From Pardosa pseudoannulata (lineage: Eukaryota; Arthropoda; Arachnida; Araneae; Lycosidae), in assembly GCA_032207245.1 (NCBI GenBank), contig CM063500.1, positions 73,457,918 to 73,521,917 of the forward strand: DNA of 64,000 nt, given 5' to 3'. The translations under genes were made by a program, and so were the position numbers. The notes under the pieces are model-generated. The model saw only the letters and a list, made by a program, of their open reading frames with translations. It was not told the origin of the DNA and did not search any database. Positions 12,856 through 27,000 of the stretch are shown here, in pieces (position 1 is the first letter of the stretch; each line of letters opens with the position of its first letter).

Positions 12856-15600
12856 TTTTCCAATACACTTTTTAGTATACTCACACTTAAGGATATTTTA
12901 ATGTAAATGATTGTACTGTGACTGTTTAGTAATATACTTTTTAAATATACCAAAACTATTAAAAAAATACAAGTTTGGTGACATTTTGGTATCCATCAAT
13001 TAAAAAAGTTACCATAAATTGCTACCTACTCAATTTATTTTGTCCTATATTATCTACATGTTTCTCTACAGTACCTACTACAAATGACCAATTTTGGCAA
13101 AAATATGATACAGATTGACTATTTTGGTGAAAAGTTCACATGCCAAGTTTCATTTATCTAGTTCAATAGTGAGCTTTGTTGAATAAGTGCAGCTTTCATG
13201 CTTACATTACAAATCCATTGATTTGCAAAATTGTTGTGGACAGATTATCAATATGTAAAATGATACTTATTGAAAAAGTGGCAGTGGAACTAAAATTACT
13301 AGAAATGAAAAAGGCATTGCAAATGTAGCACAAATCTACTTCAATAATTCAGTTTAAAAAACTCTTACCAAAATCAAAATACTGACAAGTAAGCTACTTG
13401 ATACCTAATTTCAAATTACTTGTAATGTATCAGTGTGCATCTTTATACACCAACACAATGGATTCAGACTCTTGTGAAGCAAAGAAGTAAAATGTAATGC
13501 TCTAAACCAAACCACTATTATTGTCAAAACATTCAACTGTAGCAGCATTGTTCATTTCAAACATCCATTTTATTGAATTTCATTTTGAGAAACTTCCTTT
13601 TATTAACCTTTTCAGAGGGGCTGGGACAGCATATGTCCCGCAGATTAATTAGTTCTTCAGAAAGCCCCTTTCAAAAGGTTAACTTATTTATGATCAATTT
13701 ATTAATTTTTAAAATATAAATTTGAAATTGAAAAATTAATATAATTTAATTTAAAATATACTCTGTCAAATGTACATAACATTAGCTATTTTAATTACTA
13801 AATTTTAATTGTTAAATAATTAACAAAATAATAAAACTTAGCAACTTACACTTTAATATAATATTTTATTTGAATATTAAACTTCACCTAAAGGAATTAT
13901 CCTCTTACAGAACTACTGAGGATGGCAAAAAAAATTCAGTGCCAAATTTCAAATGTTTGATCAAAGATCTTAGTTAAATATTTTACTTTTTATTAAATTA
14001 TAAAGTTAAAAAGAAAAAAAAAGTTTTGAAACAATTGTTTTGTGAAATTCTTACTTTTAAGTACTTTTATGCTATTTTAGTTAAATTAAAAATTAACTCA
14101 TGCAATTAAATACTATGTAAATGTGGTGTCGCTTTTTATAAGATACATAAAACTGAAACATAGCTCTTTTTGACTTCTGTATGCTTACTACTTGGATCTA
14201 GTTAATTTAATTTAATGAATGTTTATATACACAACTTAAAAAATGTTTATTACTTTTTTAACCCTTTCGCGCCTACTGTCACATATACGTGCCAGCAAGA
14301 AATGCGCTTACTTCCTGGCCGTCACACCGGCGTGCCAGAGTGTTTTCTCGTTCACCCCCGACTGTCACATATGTGTGCCAGTGTTGTGGAACGTTTTAAA
14401 ACTATAAGCTTTGACACAAGATGGCATTGTATGTCCATATGGATTTAGATACATGTAGATTTGACCTTGTACTCAATAGGAGAGTAGTATGATACACATA
14501 CAAGTGGTTTTTGATTATATAAACATGAGGGAAAAGGAATGTTTCCGATTGACATGTTTTATGACGGCTCTTTAAATTCCCACCTGGTGTTTGTTTATGT
14601 AAGCAGGGGAGTTTTATTTTTGCTAAAGTGTTGTGTATTTCGGTTTGCAGTCCAGTTTTTAGTACAGAAATAGATCTGACAGACTTGATTTGTTTTTCTC
14701 TTTTTATTGTTAGATTTTCGAAGTGTCGAAAGTGTTTAACTGAGCTTGAAATAGCTGAAATGACGCAAAATATTTCAGATTTTCTTTCTGAAACAGATTA
14801 GGATATTAGTAATAGTGACACTATAATATATTCTAATTGTTCATAATGGATCTAGTGATTCTAATATTTAGGAGGACATTTCTGACAAACATGATGACGA
14901 TACTTCGTTTTTTCACATTCCGGAAAAATCCTCCAAAACGGCAAATGAGTTACTTTGAGTGCAAGGACTGTAAAGTAGGATTGTTTGTAGATAACTGTTT
15001 TTAAAATTTTTCATACAAACATTTTTTAAAATAACATAGTATTCAGTTTTGAATGTTAAAAGTCATTAAATAAAACTAAGTAAAAAATAAAAAAAAAAAG
15101 TAAAGTGTAAAATATATATTTAAATAAGAAAAAGCTTAAGTAAATAAAGTATCTATAAACATATATAATCCCATTCCGTTTAAATACTTTACGCAGCATT
15201 ATTAAATAACGCGCTGCTACTTCGTTAATTTCATGAATTAGGCTTAATAGCAAAAAACCCTCCGGCCCAGGAAACACACTCGCGAAAGTGACTGCCGGCC
15301 TCAGAGAAAAGCGCGAGTTTGTGCTTCCTGTTGCGAAATGGTTAAAGCAAGAGAGGTCTAAAATGTCCTGAATTATCTAAATCTCAAGATTGAATTGAAT
15401 GTTTTTTATAATCATAATTCTCTAAGTATACATCATTTACAATAAAATAAAAATTGCCACTTACCCCTATTACTACTTTCAGCTTTGGGATCTGGCTTTA
15501 TTCCTAGATGAATGGTTTTCTCAATGACTGATATGATTTCACTACATTGAGAAAAGTACTTGTTTACCTCTTCAACAGCTGAACACTTAAAAATAAATAA

Positions 15601-15633
<33 letters not shown>

Positions 15634-18600
15634 CTTTTATGAATAATTTGGAAGCAATAAATATATTTTTTGAATGATCAAGAAAAAAACAATACTGTAT
15701 TAAAACATTAAATACTGTGAAAACTATCAGAATGAGTAAATTGCAGGTTATGTTTAAAAACGTATTAATATAGCTTTATATTTCACAACAAAATTTAGAA
15801 ATTCTCTTACCAATGGTTTATAAAAGCTACAAAATTAACAATTATTAATATAATAATTTTAAAACCTTGCTTGATGCAGAAACAGCATATAGCTAATAAG
15901 GTGTTGAAAACTAATATGCATTAACACTAAAGAAACAGATGTAGTCATTTTAGTTTGGTTTGGAACGCTACAGTCTACTTTTTGTAACACTAGAGCTAAT
16001 GAGACCAGGACCTACTGCTTAAAGCCGATTCCGAATGGCTACGAACATCCAGGCCACAGTGGGATTCAAACCCACGAACTCCAGTTCCGAAGGCCAGCAC
16101 CCTAACCATTTAGCCATCGTTTGGAGATGTAGTTATTTTGACTGCAGAACAAATATCTCAACTTATGTTGTATCTTGTTTAGTTTTTCTTGTGCAATATA
16201 GAATAGGTATTAAAAGTTGAAAAGGTGTCAATAATTAGTTGTCTGGTTAATTTACAAAGCTGGATTTAGCTACAAGATTTTTACTGTTTATACTTATCTA
16301 ATCCATTGCATACACATTTTACAATGAATGTACTGTGGCATAAAATGTCCCTCAGCTTCAATTTCACCAAAATCTTTTTTATTAAAGTAATTTATAAAAT
16401 TTTTGTAGTTCATATATTAAGCTGCTTAGTTATAAGAGAAGTAGTACAGCTTCTTTGAGTTAGGCAAAACTTTCAGGTCCATGACCTGTAAAACAAAAAA
16501 AGTAGCCTCTCATAATCTCTTGTGTCCCAGTCTTTCACAGACTCTCATGAAACAAAAGAGTAAAATGCAACCAAACCACTATGATTGTCAAAACATTCTA
16601 CTGTAACAGCAATTTTCATTTCAAACATCTATTTCACTGAATTTTATTTTGAGAGACTTCCTTTTATTAACTTATTTATGATCAATTTATTAATTTTTAA
16701 AATATAAATTTGAAATTGAAAAATTAATATAATTTAAATTAAAATATGGTTTGCTTGTAAAATGTACATAACATTAGCTATTTTAATTGTTAAATAATTA
16801 ACAAAATAATAAAACTTAACAAATTACACTTTAATATAATATTTTATTTGAATATTAAACTTCACCAAAATGAATGGAAAACTTGAGTACGCCATTTTTA
16901 TAAAATTTCTTAGAAGCACATAATGTGATTACTTAACAGAAATTACTCAATTGTCTAAACAGAAACATTTTTTTTATAATACCATAGGATAAAAACCTTA
17001 AAATTTAGTATAAATGTTCCTGAAAATGGATAATAGCTTTTTTGTGTAAAAAAAGAATTATAATTCTAATTTTATAATTAAATAATTCAAAAATTCTTTT
17101 GTAAAGTAACTAGGTTACATTATACATTTTAGGAAACATCATAAAAACTAAATGAGAATGAATCAAAGTTCATTTTTCTAGGTAAAACAGTTTAAGTTAC
17201 AGTGATTTACAATTTAAAAAAACTATACAAAACTAGAATATAAGACCATCATATGACAGGATCAGTAAAATTTTTAATTTTCCAGAAATAGAAAGTCCCT
17301 ATGAGGCAGGAAAAAAATGGTTTGCTTTTTGACTGAGAATTTTCTGGTACACACTCAATAATTTGTTTATCTTTATACTCCTCTAAAGTCTCCCGATACT
17401 GTGAATGTAGTTAAAAATCCCATTGAATTCATTTAGGAAGTTAATTCAAAGTTTCCTAGCTACGTAAAAATTATTGTTAAGTTCTTTCTAATTTATTTTT
17501 CCACAGTAATTAATGGAAGTAAAGGAATGAAACTATCATTTCCACTACACACTAGAGGTAGATAGAATTTGTTGTTAATGCAGGTGATAAAATTTTCATT
17601 GCATCAAAAAATAATCCATGATGAAATTTAAAATTATCACATATGTACCTAATATATTATCACCAAATATAAAAAGAAAATTATTTACGCAATGTCTAAG
17701 TGCAGTGATAAAAAGTATGAAAATAACACAGACAATATTTAAAAAATTTAAAATAAGAAATGGTTAAAGGAAATACGTCATAATGCTAGAAAAAAATGTT
17801 ATTTTTACCTATTTTGGGCCAGTCTCGCCAAAGTCGTTTAAAGGCTAACCATGATTAATCTCTGTTTAAATGGAGAATTGCATCCCACCATTGGTTGGTG
17901 CCATGGGTTAATCATGGTTAGCCGTTAAGCGACTTTGGTCAGACTGGCTCATATTATGTGATAAATTGAAAAATTTAATTGTCTGCTTTTAACCAGGGAA
18001 ATGAGGGCTTGAAATAATGATTAATGCTCAAAAAGGGGGGGAAGGGGTGGATTTCCAATGTTTTAAAGACAGTATTTTTTGCTGTGATATGAAGCATATT
18101 TATAGCAATTTATTTTAGAATCAGATCAATAGTGTAGGAGAAGATAAACTTTACTCGCTTTGAATTTTGTTAACCCTAACTCATTAAGAGTTCAATATTG
18201 CCTCTATCCATTTCAGGTCCAACTGCTTCATAAATTTGAGGACAGATGGACAGATAACTTACGCTATTATTATATAAGGGATTCATCAAATTTCATAAAT
18301 TCATAACTCTTATACAAATAAACAGCCTAAAAATAAAGACATTTTGCATTTTTGATGCTGAAGGCAATTACAACAAACAAGCAAAAAAACTCATTAAAAT
18401 GTAATACATTGACATAAAAAAGCACTTTTTTTGGTTGATTTCATGTGGAATTTAACCAATCAAAGAGTAAGGTTTTGGGCCATTTAAAAGACAGTGGTCA
18501 AAATGACTGTTTTCATTTTTCTAGACGTATAGTAAGTGCTGTCATTTTAATATTAAAGAACTCTTTCAAAATACATTTATGAAAAGAGTTTGTTAAAGAA

Positions 18601-18828
18601 AATTGTTATATACATCCCTTTAACCTGCCCTTCAGGAGAAAATAAACTTTATAACAGGCAAAATATGTACAATTCAATTAATCCAGCAGTGTGTAGAGTG
18701 GATATAAATATTTTATTTATTTATTTATTATGAATATTCATAATTTTTAATTGTTCTATTGCTTATTTATGAATAATAGCAATAAATATATACAATAACA
18801 ATAACATAACCTTTTTAATTTTCACCTC

Positions 18829-18885
<57 letters not shown>

Positions 18886-21800
18886 CTGTTTATAATATAC
18901 TAAATGTGAAGCTATGTGTAAACTGTCTATGATAGACTAAATAAATTAATAGGAAACAATAAAACACATAATAAAAAGCATGAATAAAAATATTTTGTAT
19001 AATATATAGCTTTGGAAAGCATTTTGTATTTAAAAAATATAAGAGTCTATAGATATATAGAAAGAATACATGAAAGTAAATTATTAGAAACTATACTCTA
19101 ATCTCTTCCTCATAATTAAAACACATAAATAAAAATTTGAAATAGGAGAAATATATATGCATTTTTATGAAGAACTTCAAAAATGCTCCAGCAGAAGTAA
19201 CATTCTTAGTAGGATTTATTCAAAAAGAGAATAGGAAAGAACAGTTTTTTAAGCTTAATCCAGAATAAAAATCTATAAAAAAGTTAAATAAAGCAAAAAT
19301 ATGGAAGTGGAATTAAGATAAATAGAAAACTGGATTTAAAAAAAAAAAAACATTTACACAAATATTTAAAAAAAAATTTTTTTGCTTAGATTTACGTTGA
19401 CAAATGAGTTCTTTTTGCTGCAGTATTAGCATTTGTGATACAATTCCTCATCAATAAAATAAAATGTTTATTGAACTCCATATTTTAATCACACAAAGAA
19501 AGAAAAAAATCCATTCTAATCTTCTCTGACTTTTTCCTGTTAATAACCACTTCCTCTGATCATGAATTTTTTTTAGTGAAATAGCAACATTTGAATTACT
19601 TTCTTCAAAATTACCTACACATTATTAAAAACTGAAAAATTAATGAGACAAAAAACTTTCAATGCGGATAAGTAATTTTATTCAATCAATTACAACTGCT
19701 CAATTTAATTAGCAATTAGAAAATTTAGAACAGTTATTAAAAATTATTCATCTAAAACCCTAATTTACTTGGCGAATATTTTCGTCCTCTGACTTTAGAA
19801 ACTTTAGGAAAAGAGGGGCTCAACTGACCAGCCCCACCTGACTAATGCTTTAGACCAGAGGTTCTCAAATTTTTTCTTTTAATCTTTAAAAACCTTCTAG
19901 AAGGTGCAATATGTAAAATGTAAACAATACTATTGAATATTGATAATGCTGAGTGATGTATAGCCATTCTTTTGTATATTCTGCATGGTATTCCTGGACA
20001 ATTTGTGTTTTTATAAGTTCAAACAGACACAGAAGTCAAAATTTTGGGAAAAAAGAAGGAAAAAAAGGAGAAAAATTCAAAAAAGAGGAAAAAAAGAGGA
20101 AGTTAAATAACTATTAAAAATTAATGTTCTGATTTATTTAATGCAAAAACAAGTGCCTAAATATGAAATATGGAAGTATCTAAATAACTTTTTATCAATA
20201 TAAGTAAGTACTCAAGTTTCCTAGTAAAAAATATTTAAAATAGATTCAAATGAGATGCTTCTTCAATGTGCCTAATTAAAAAAATAAATAAATTCACCAA
20301 CAGAGTTGAACTTTATTATAATAAACTTTGAGGAACCATATTGTTTGTTGTACTTGAACCTTTAAGAAAAATGCTAGATCTCAGAAAATTATAACTTGTA
20401 TAAGATTTACATAAGGTTACATATTATCTTGTATAAGATTTATAAAAATATTATCTTTAATGATTTTAATTGACCTTAACCAAACAACTGAAAGATTGAA
20501 TATCAGAATGACCAAAAATGTAGACAAATGCAAAACTAGTTTTGTCTTCTAGTTATTGCTTACTATTTTAATACTGAGTTAATTTATAATCTTCTATATC
20601 AAGCTAGTTTAAGGAATTTCTTTGTCCAATACAACAAAAAACATTTTCTTTCCTTGAGTGTCTGGACAAGATGTTATTAATTTCATGCACTTTGTTTTTA
20701 AATCTAGAAACATATTTAAATCTGTTTTTAGAACTGCAAAAAAGTTTTATACAAAATGAAGAAAAAATACTTAGTTAATGAATGAAAGAAAGGATTCTTC
20801 TACCTTATTCCTAAGATTCACTATAAATGTATAAAATGGAGAATTGCCACTTATGGGTAAATTAGCATTGTAAACAAAAGGAAAATCATGAGATCAAAAT
20901 TTTCATTTGTTATAAGCTGGTTTGTTAAAATAGGGATTTCAACAGTATAATCAATAATTTAAAAGCCGTTTCAAATAGCAAAGCTTTAAAATGCACTTCC
21001 AAACAGAACTTGAAAACTTTGTAACCGCAAAATTTGTTATTAACTAGTTTGTAAAATTCTATTAATTTTTCTTACATTGATTTATAATAAATGTTTAAAA
21101 AATACAGTATAGTCTAATTTTTTTAAATGGACAATTTCAAAAATTTTTTAATAAAAGTAGCAGATCCAGAAGTTAAATATTAGAGGGGAAAAAAAGGAGG
21201 AAAAATGGAAAATAAAGAACAATTTAAATATATTTATTTAAGTATACATAATGCAAAAACAAGTACCTAAGTATGAAATATACCACATGCTAAATAATTT
21301 TTACTAATATAAACAATAACTAGAGTCTCCCAATCAAAAAATGTTCAAAACAGATTCAAATCAGAAGTTTCTCAAATATCCTAATTTAAAAAAAAAAAAA
21401 ATCTAATAACATAAATGCGCATTTTAGATACTAAATTTTTAGAAGGCATTCCTACAAACAAATTTTTAATTTTGTGACACTAGAATTTCTTAAATAGCAG
21501 TAAAATCTATACCTTAATAGTTTATAAAGATAAATAATTAGCATTTGATTTAATTTTAATCAATGTCTAAAAACTCATGATTTAAATAACATATACTCTG
21601 TATAAGGCTATTTTTTAAGTGAACAATTAAAAATTTTTTTTTAACAGTAAGATTTCAGGACGATGATCGAACTCGACGGGCTTTCTTCCGGTATCTGAGA
21701 CAGTGGGTTCGAATTCTACTTTAGACTAACAGATTTGTAACCATTTAGTTTGGGCTGAGAGCGCTAGAGTTAACTTTTATGTTACCCGACAGCTAAAATC

Positions 21801-24013
21801 ATCGGAGTTTACTACTTAATTACTACGATTCTGAACGGCTGCGAACAAAGCGGCGGGATTCGAACCCGTGGCAGCGTCCTGCGGATTCAGCTGGCGGGCT
21901 GATTTTTATCGGGATTGCCGTTAAAAGTTACGATTTTTCATTAATAAATTTTTTCATCAATTTCAATACAGATGCAAACTTAACAAAAAAAAGTGCGGAT
22001 TTTTCAACAACAATTAACTTCCGTAAGTTATTTGCAACAGTGTTATTTTCTCACAGATACTGATCATAGCACAAAAATTCAGTCAATAAGATGAAGTATC
22101 GTTAGAAATAACTATAAGAGGGATTGAAATCTTAATACTGTTACCGCGATATTAAAAAAAATATCGATATATCAAACAGTATTACGATCGGTCTACACGT
22201 ACGTGTGTTCGGGGGATAATCTATACGCAGGATGTTAAAACATAATTCTACCGTTTCAGAACCCCCATATTATGATAGCAGTATTAACTATAATGGCCCA
22301 TTAAAAAAATGCGCATTTTCCGGAACCGAAATCCAGAAAACGGTTGTTTTTCATCAAAAACATACAGTTACGGCTTAGCTGTACTATTACATCTAGAATC
22401 ACACACGTTCTATATGTTTCATTTGTAACGCGCGTCACACGGCTTTTTGACCTTGAAGCACGTGTGGCGAGAATCAACTGATAACGCTTCTCTCCTGCTC
22501 TTTGTCACAAAAAAAAAAAAAAAAAAAAAAAAATTGTGGACGTGGCAATGAGAAAAAACAAATGAGAAAAGGGAAGAAATCTTTCTGATTATCGTCAAAA
22601 TTTAAATATATACAAGTTTAAAAAAAAAAAAAAAATTCGGATCAGAATTATCCTTGAATCCTTGAATTCAATATTCGGTGCGGCAGTCCATTTTTTAGCG
22701 CACAGGCTCGGAGTAACGTTTCTTTTCTCCCTCTTGGGTTCAGAAACCGGGTAAACAGATTTCTTGACACTACAATCCAAAAATTCGGGTCCCCCTTTAG
22801 TTTTGACGCTTTGATCGTTATTCGCTAACTTCCAAACATCTGTAACGCCAATAAATAGCCTACAACTTCTTTTTTTTTTTTTTTTTTTTGGGGGGGGGGG
22901 GGATCTCACGGAAAGAAAAAAAAATAGAAAAACAAAGACGTTACCAAAACAAATGTGTGCAATCCGTTCCGCTGTTACATAACTCCGTAAACATTGAGAA
23001 AGAAAAAACAAATAAAAGGAGTGAATGGCCCAAAGAAAAAAGGAATAAAAGGAGAGAATATGCGAAAAAAAGGAGGAATGCAGTAAAATAAGGAAAAAAG
23101 GAGAGATTTCTAAAAAAAAGGAAAAAGAGGAAAAAAAGGAGCGCTGCGGTGTCTGTTCAAACAACCTTAGAAGATGGAGAATCTTGCATATAAAAAAAAC
23201 TATTCTGTAATATATTACTCCATTATGTGCTAACAACCGTGTAAGGGAAACAAAACAATAATTTGGCAAGCTTGCTGTACACGATCACACTTATATATCC
23301 TTTTAAATTAATTACTATTTTAAAGAAAAAAATGAAAAAGGTGATTAAAACAATTGAAATCTATAATTTCTTATTCATTTTCTATACTACTGTAATATTT
23401 ATCGGAAATTAAGTATTATTATAGAATATCATCTGTAATACTTGGCAATACATAAAAGAACTTAACCCTTTGGCTTAAAACAACGTATGGGAGACATGAT
23501 CGTACTGCTGTGCCTAAAATGAGAACCCCGTATCACACACATGTAATGATTCTATCTGGCTAAAAGTGAAAAGCTCGTATCAAACATGTTATTGTTTTTA
23601 GGCAATGTTATTGTTTGTTACAGTTGCTATATAATAGTTGGTCATTTATTCTTAGGTGTAGTGCAATAGAGTATTATATTATATGCATTAAATAATTAAC
23701 TGTTGGTGCTTAAAAAATTCTTTAAAAAAATATAAAAATTTAACCTAATGGCAAAAAGAAAAATTGATATTAATAGCGGTGCTGAAAGTGTCCTGATTAT
23801 ACCTTAGAAACTGAAACAGATACCGATTTGGATACATCTGAAGATAGCATTGTAGTTTGTCCTGTAAAAAAAGTGTGCAAAATTTAGTTTGTGATGAAAC
23901 TGTTTCTGGTCACGATGCATGAGAAAAGCTTTCATTGAAAGTGGCACATACAATCGTTGCTCGATTCATAAGGCAAGAGGGTAAAATCAATCTCAATTAC
24001 TAATAAAAAAAAA

Positions 24014-24044
<31 letters not shown>

Positions 24045-27000
24045 GAGAGAGAGAGAGAGAACACGCAGAAAAGAGAAAAAATTATGGCGATCACAAATAC
24101 AAGAACAATTTTAACCTAAAGTGGTTGAGTGAAAGTGTCTTATAACTGATTACGATCCACATCAAGAGATTCTTCTTAGGACACCCTTGTATACAACTAC
24201 TCAAGCAAAGCTGTATTAAGATCTGGACCTAGCTAGTACAGATGTGAATGTAAGAGACACATTTGTGCACGTTTTCTTTTGCCAGAGAACCTTTCGGTAA
24301 GGTAAATCAAAAGGTAAGTCCTACCTGTTTGGTAATTACCAGGCACAAATATGTCTACTTAACAAATACTAATTAAACCCTTTTGTGTATTTTGACTAAT
24401 ATTCTGCAAGCTGTAGGTGAAATGTTGTATCAGTTAATATTTTGCAGGATGAGTACACCTTACTTTCTTGAGATTTACTTAAATGGATAATGTCTTACCA
24501 AGCATGCAAGAGTTGCATCAATTATTCCAATTTGTTCAGATGCAGTAAAATCTTTTATTTTCAGTTTACCTGCCTAAAAATAAAATTATAAAAATAATTA
24601 ATAACAAGACATAGTACAACTTTCACAAAACTCTTCAAGTATATATAATATAAATATACATAAAATAGTTTAATAAGGACAAGAAACTGCAATATTCAAA
24701 CAATGTACAAAACTATTAACATCTACAAAATTTCATTCAGGATAACAGATGCAAACACAATTTACAATAACTATTTTTTCCTCTTAGTTAATTTATCCAA
24801 GAACTTTAGTTTCAGGACAGAAGATATTGAAATAGACATCTTTAAATTTTCTTAAAGACAAAAAGAAAGATGTGTGTATTATCTATATTTAACAAAATGA
24901 CTGGGAAAACGATGTGTATTATCTATAGGGGAAAGTAAGGATGGACAGGATAGTTTAAAAAAATATTTTTAAAATTATTTTTTACTGGTACCACACTGTA
25001 AGCTTCAGAGTAACAAACTGAAACCTTTTAACATGTTTTAAAAAACATAAATTTGAGGGTATTTATAAAAATATAAGTTTAAAAAAACAATAGAAATAAA
25101 AATGCCTCATTTCTCCCTTACATGAGGGAGGGATTGGAAATATTTTTGAAGGTTAGAATACATACATAATTTTAAAAAGTATTATGAAAAATGACAAAGA
25201 CTGTCACTCATATATATAAGTCTAAATGATTATTGATTATCTAATAATTATACTTTTATCTAACATTATACTTTTATAAGTTCACATTAAACGAAAAATA
25301 TTCATGTGCTCAACTAGTTCCACCAAACATTTTCAGTGGAAGCAACTTTGCAATAATGTCTGTTATATCAATGATAGAACAGTCAGCTACTTGTGGGCAG
25401 GGTGGCAAGTTTTTGCTACATGTGGAAAAAACCGTGGTAAAACCCCGTAAAAACCGCCCAGGCAAAAACAGATTTTTGACACATTAATGGGCATTTATGT
25501 TCTTTTACCTATCTTAAATTAACAGTCACAGACTAGTATTACAATACATTAGGAAGATCACATATTCTCATTTTAATTTCTGCAAAATTATAAATTTCAT
25601 CATTAAAAAAAAAATCTTTAATTGAAAAAAAATCAAATTGTTAGTCTGATTTTTATGTTGCAGAAAATTAACAATATTACAAAATGTGTAGCAGTTATAT
25701 ACAAACACTTCCAGTTTTAAAATATTAACCTAATCAATTAACATAATGCAATATTTCAGAAATGCAAAATATACGCAATAGTGATAAGTAAATATATATT
25801 AATTTATTATGTTCAAATAAGTAGAGTTTTAAAATTCTTTTTTTTTTTTTTTTTTAAATAAAAAAATTTCACTTGAGGGAGGATCAACACTTGCTTAACT
25901 CAGGATAGAACAGGTGGGTTCTTGTTTGAACTGATTTGTGGATGATGAATGGAAGTGCAGGTGCATAAAAATCTTTTAGCAGAGAGAGTAGTGCAAAAAT
26001 AAAATTATAAGAATACATTTTTTGTTTATTTTTACTAAGAAAACATTTTCTTTGTTGTTATGATTCTTTTTCATATAACCTGTATCACTAAATTTATTTA
26101 TGCAAATTTTGATTTTTGTCATTTTTTTTCAGTTTTTGACACTGTTCTGGTAAAAATACCATTTTGCTGGCAAAATGACCAACCCTGTATGGGAACATAA
26201 AGTTTTCCATCCATAGAGCATGGTTGGATATGGTACAACTCAGAAAGAATAGGGCATATCCCAACCCTCCATGAGTCATACGATCCCATCCATCACTTTA
26301 TAGAGTATTTTGTGGAGTTCCAGACTTATGCCTCAAAATACAATGGCTGACTTGTTACCAGTGAGGAGATCAGCTGTTCTTAGGCCTTTACTCTCAAGCA
26401 GATGGAGCTTGTGTAACAATGGAGTGGAGCCACGAAGTCTACGGTTGTGACACTATAGCTAGTCATGCTCCCGATGGCTGGTTAATACAAATTAATATCA
26501 AGGCATACCAATAATCCACCTAATCTTCCCAGCCTATGAGGGCCCTGGAAAATGAGTGATGTTTTGCTGATCTGACATCATGTAAGGGAGCTTTAAAAAT
26601 GGGAGCAGGCCAGCTCTCGGGGCTTCTTGGTTTTTGCGTTTTTAGGAAACAGGCATCACTTGCAGAGCAATGTATCCACCCCTCAAGAGACAAGAAAATT
26701 TTGGTGAGTTGCGGGGCAACTTTATTTTTGCGGACTTTGGGCTGTGAGTCAAGTTTTGTTTCATAGACTACCATAGTCTAAGGAGAGAAGGCTTCTCTTC
26801 CTTTTTATGGCTAAGTTGCCAGTGAAGTATTAGGGAACGTAAGAAGAGAAGATTTTTCTTTCTTTTAAGGCCAAGTTGCCAGAAAAATGTTTAGGTGTTT
26901 AGGAAGCGATAAGCTTCATCTCGTCGAGAAGCAGCGGAAGAAGAACGGGTCTACATCTGTTATTGGCAGCAAAGAATCTCCATTCTGTAGATCTTTGTAT

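Noticed and set aside
16055..16122. Functional tRNA gene on the minus strand
   Set aside because: A- and B-box-like sequences are present but the stems do not fold as a proper cloverleaf. The same body follows two other copies, so it is a SINE head.
19855..20340. hAT element suggested by CAGAGGTTCTCAAA
   Set aside because: The possible right end (TTTGAGGAACCATATTG) pairs only partly, and no 8-bp target duplication was found.
22595..23269. 224-codon minus-strand frame, the longest uninterrupted frame in the window
   Set aside because: Its composition comes from poly-T, poly-G and purine-only tracts (runs of Phe, Ser, Pro and Lys). No domain, splice context or start context supports it.
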